A stretch of 6,063 nt of DNA from a candidate division TM6 bacterium UASB124 (GTDB lineage: Bacteria > Dependentiae > Babeliae > Babeliales > RVW-14). The stretch covers positions 68,402 through 74,464 of the forward strand of contig LDIV01000003.1 of assembly GCA_001468855.1 (NCBI GenBank), written 5' to 3'. The notes under the pieces are model-generated. The model saw only the letters and a list, made by a program, of their open reading frames with translations, was not told the DNA's origin and searched no databases. A program made the translations under genes and the position numbers. Of this stretch, positions 5,973 through 6,063 are shown one piece after another. How positions within the stretch are numbered: position 1 is the first letter of the stretch; the number at the start of each line of letters is the position of its first letter.

Positions 5973-5993
5973 GCAAAAAAATAAGTTTTTTGC
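5973..5993. repeat. AT-rich hairpin GCAAAAAA/TTTTTTGC
   Basis: GCAAAAAA (5973-5980) and TTTTTTGC (5986-5993) form an 8-bp stem around ATAAG. It could end transcription weakly on either strand but lacks a GC-rich base. Its right arm overlaps the left arm of the next inverted repeat, so both cannot form at once. Confidence 0.5.
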
Positions 5994-6015
5994 GTAAGAA
6001 ACAGGACTTACGCAA
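5990..6015. repeat. 9-bp inverted repeat TTGCGTAAG/CTTACGCAA
   Basis: TTGCGTAAG (5990-5998) and CTTACGCAA (6007-6015) are perfect complements separated by 8 nt. The motif has the look of a transposon terminus or a protein-binding dyad, but no transposase is in the window. TTGCG is repeated at 5966-5970, allowing an alternative pairing with CGCAA (6011-6015). Confidence 0.55.
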
Positions 6016-6040
6016 CATAGGCAAAGTTATCCTCTGATGC

Positions 6041-6056
6041 TGGCTTTGAAGAGCCA
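6041..6056. repeat. Short hairpin near the window end
   Basis: TGGCT (6041-6045) pairs with AGCCA (6052-6056), with a possible added T-G wobble closing a TGAA loop. On its own this is a short structure that could arise by chance. It is listed because it is the fourth inverted repeat in a row after uvrC. No gene is visible from 5908 to 6063. Confidence 0.35.
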
Positions 6057-6063
6057 CGTAACT

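Overview
The window is an AT-rich stretch of a Gram-negative-type bacterial chromosome. It holds mainly housekeeping and cell-envelope genes: the 3' end of a tRNA, an HU-family DNA-binding protein, a small membrane protein, a type II secretion/type IV pilus assembly ATPase, a small secreted protein, a membrane-anchored M23 peptidase and the excinuclease subunit UvrC. Genes for related functions are scattered rather than clustered. The ATPase, for example, has no other secretion or pilus gene beside it. Low G+C, short genes and dispersed pathways would fit a reduced-genome or host-associated lineage such as Dependentiae (TM6), but that placement is an inference and cannot be settled from this window.

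Left part (1-1080). A tRNA 3' end with encoded CCA and a T-run is followed by a leader of about 190 bp. That leader carries an extended -10 promoter inside an inverted repeat, and it drives a stand-alone HU gene closed by a textbook intrinsic terminator. A three-helix membrane protein resembling FUN14-type proteins follows, with a strong ribosome binding site. Its stop codon overlaps the weak ribosome binding site of the ATPase gene, so the two are probably co-transcribed and translationally coupled.

Middle (1081-4323). The GspE/PilB-type ATPase is complete in its catalytic core but lacks the usual long N-terminal domains. A promoter-like gap leads to an unrecognised secreted protein with an acidic stretch. 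Convergent to it, with only 11 bp between the stops, is an M23 metallopeptidase with a membrane anchor and Ig-like domains. A 185-bp divergent region then separates it from uvrC.

Right part (4324-6063). UvrC has its GIY-YIG nuclease, four-cysteine cluster, UVR-like region and RNase H-like nuclease, but it ends directly after the last catalytic histidine and lacks the C-terminal helix-hairpin-helix domain. The 155 bp that follow contain four successive inverted repeats and no gene. No CRISPR array, transposase, toxin-antitoxin pair or clear defence system is present. The most interesting points are the shortened UvrC with the structured DNA behind it, the FUN14-like/ATPase pairing, and two G7/C7 tracts near the 5' ends of the two envelope genes.
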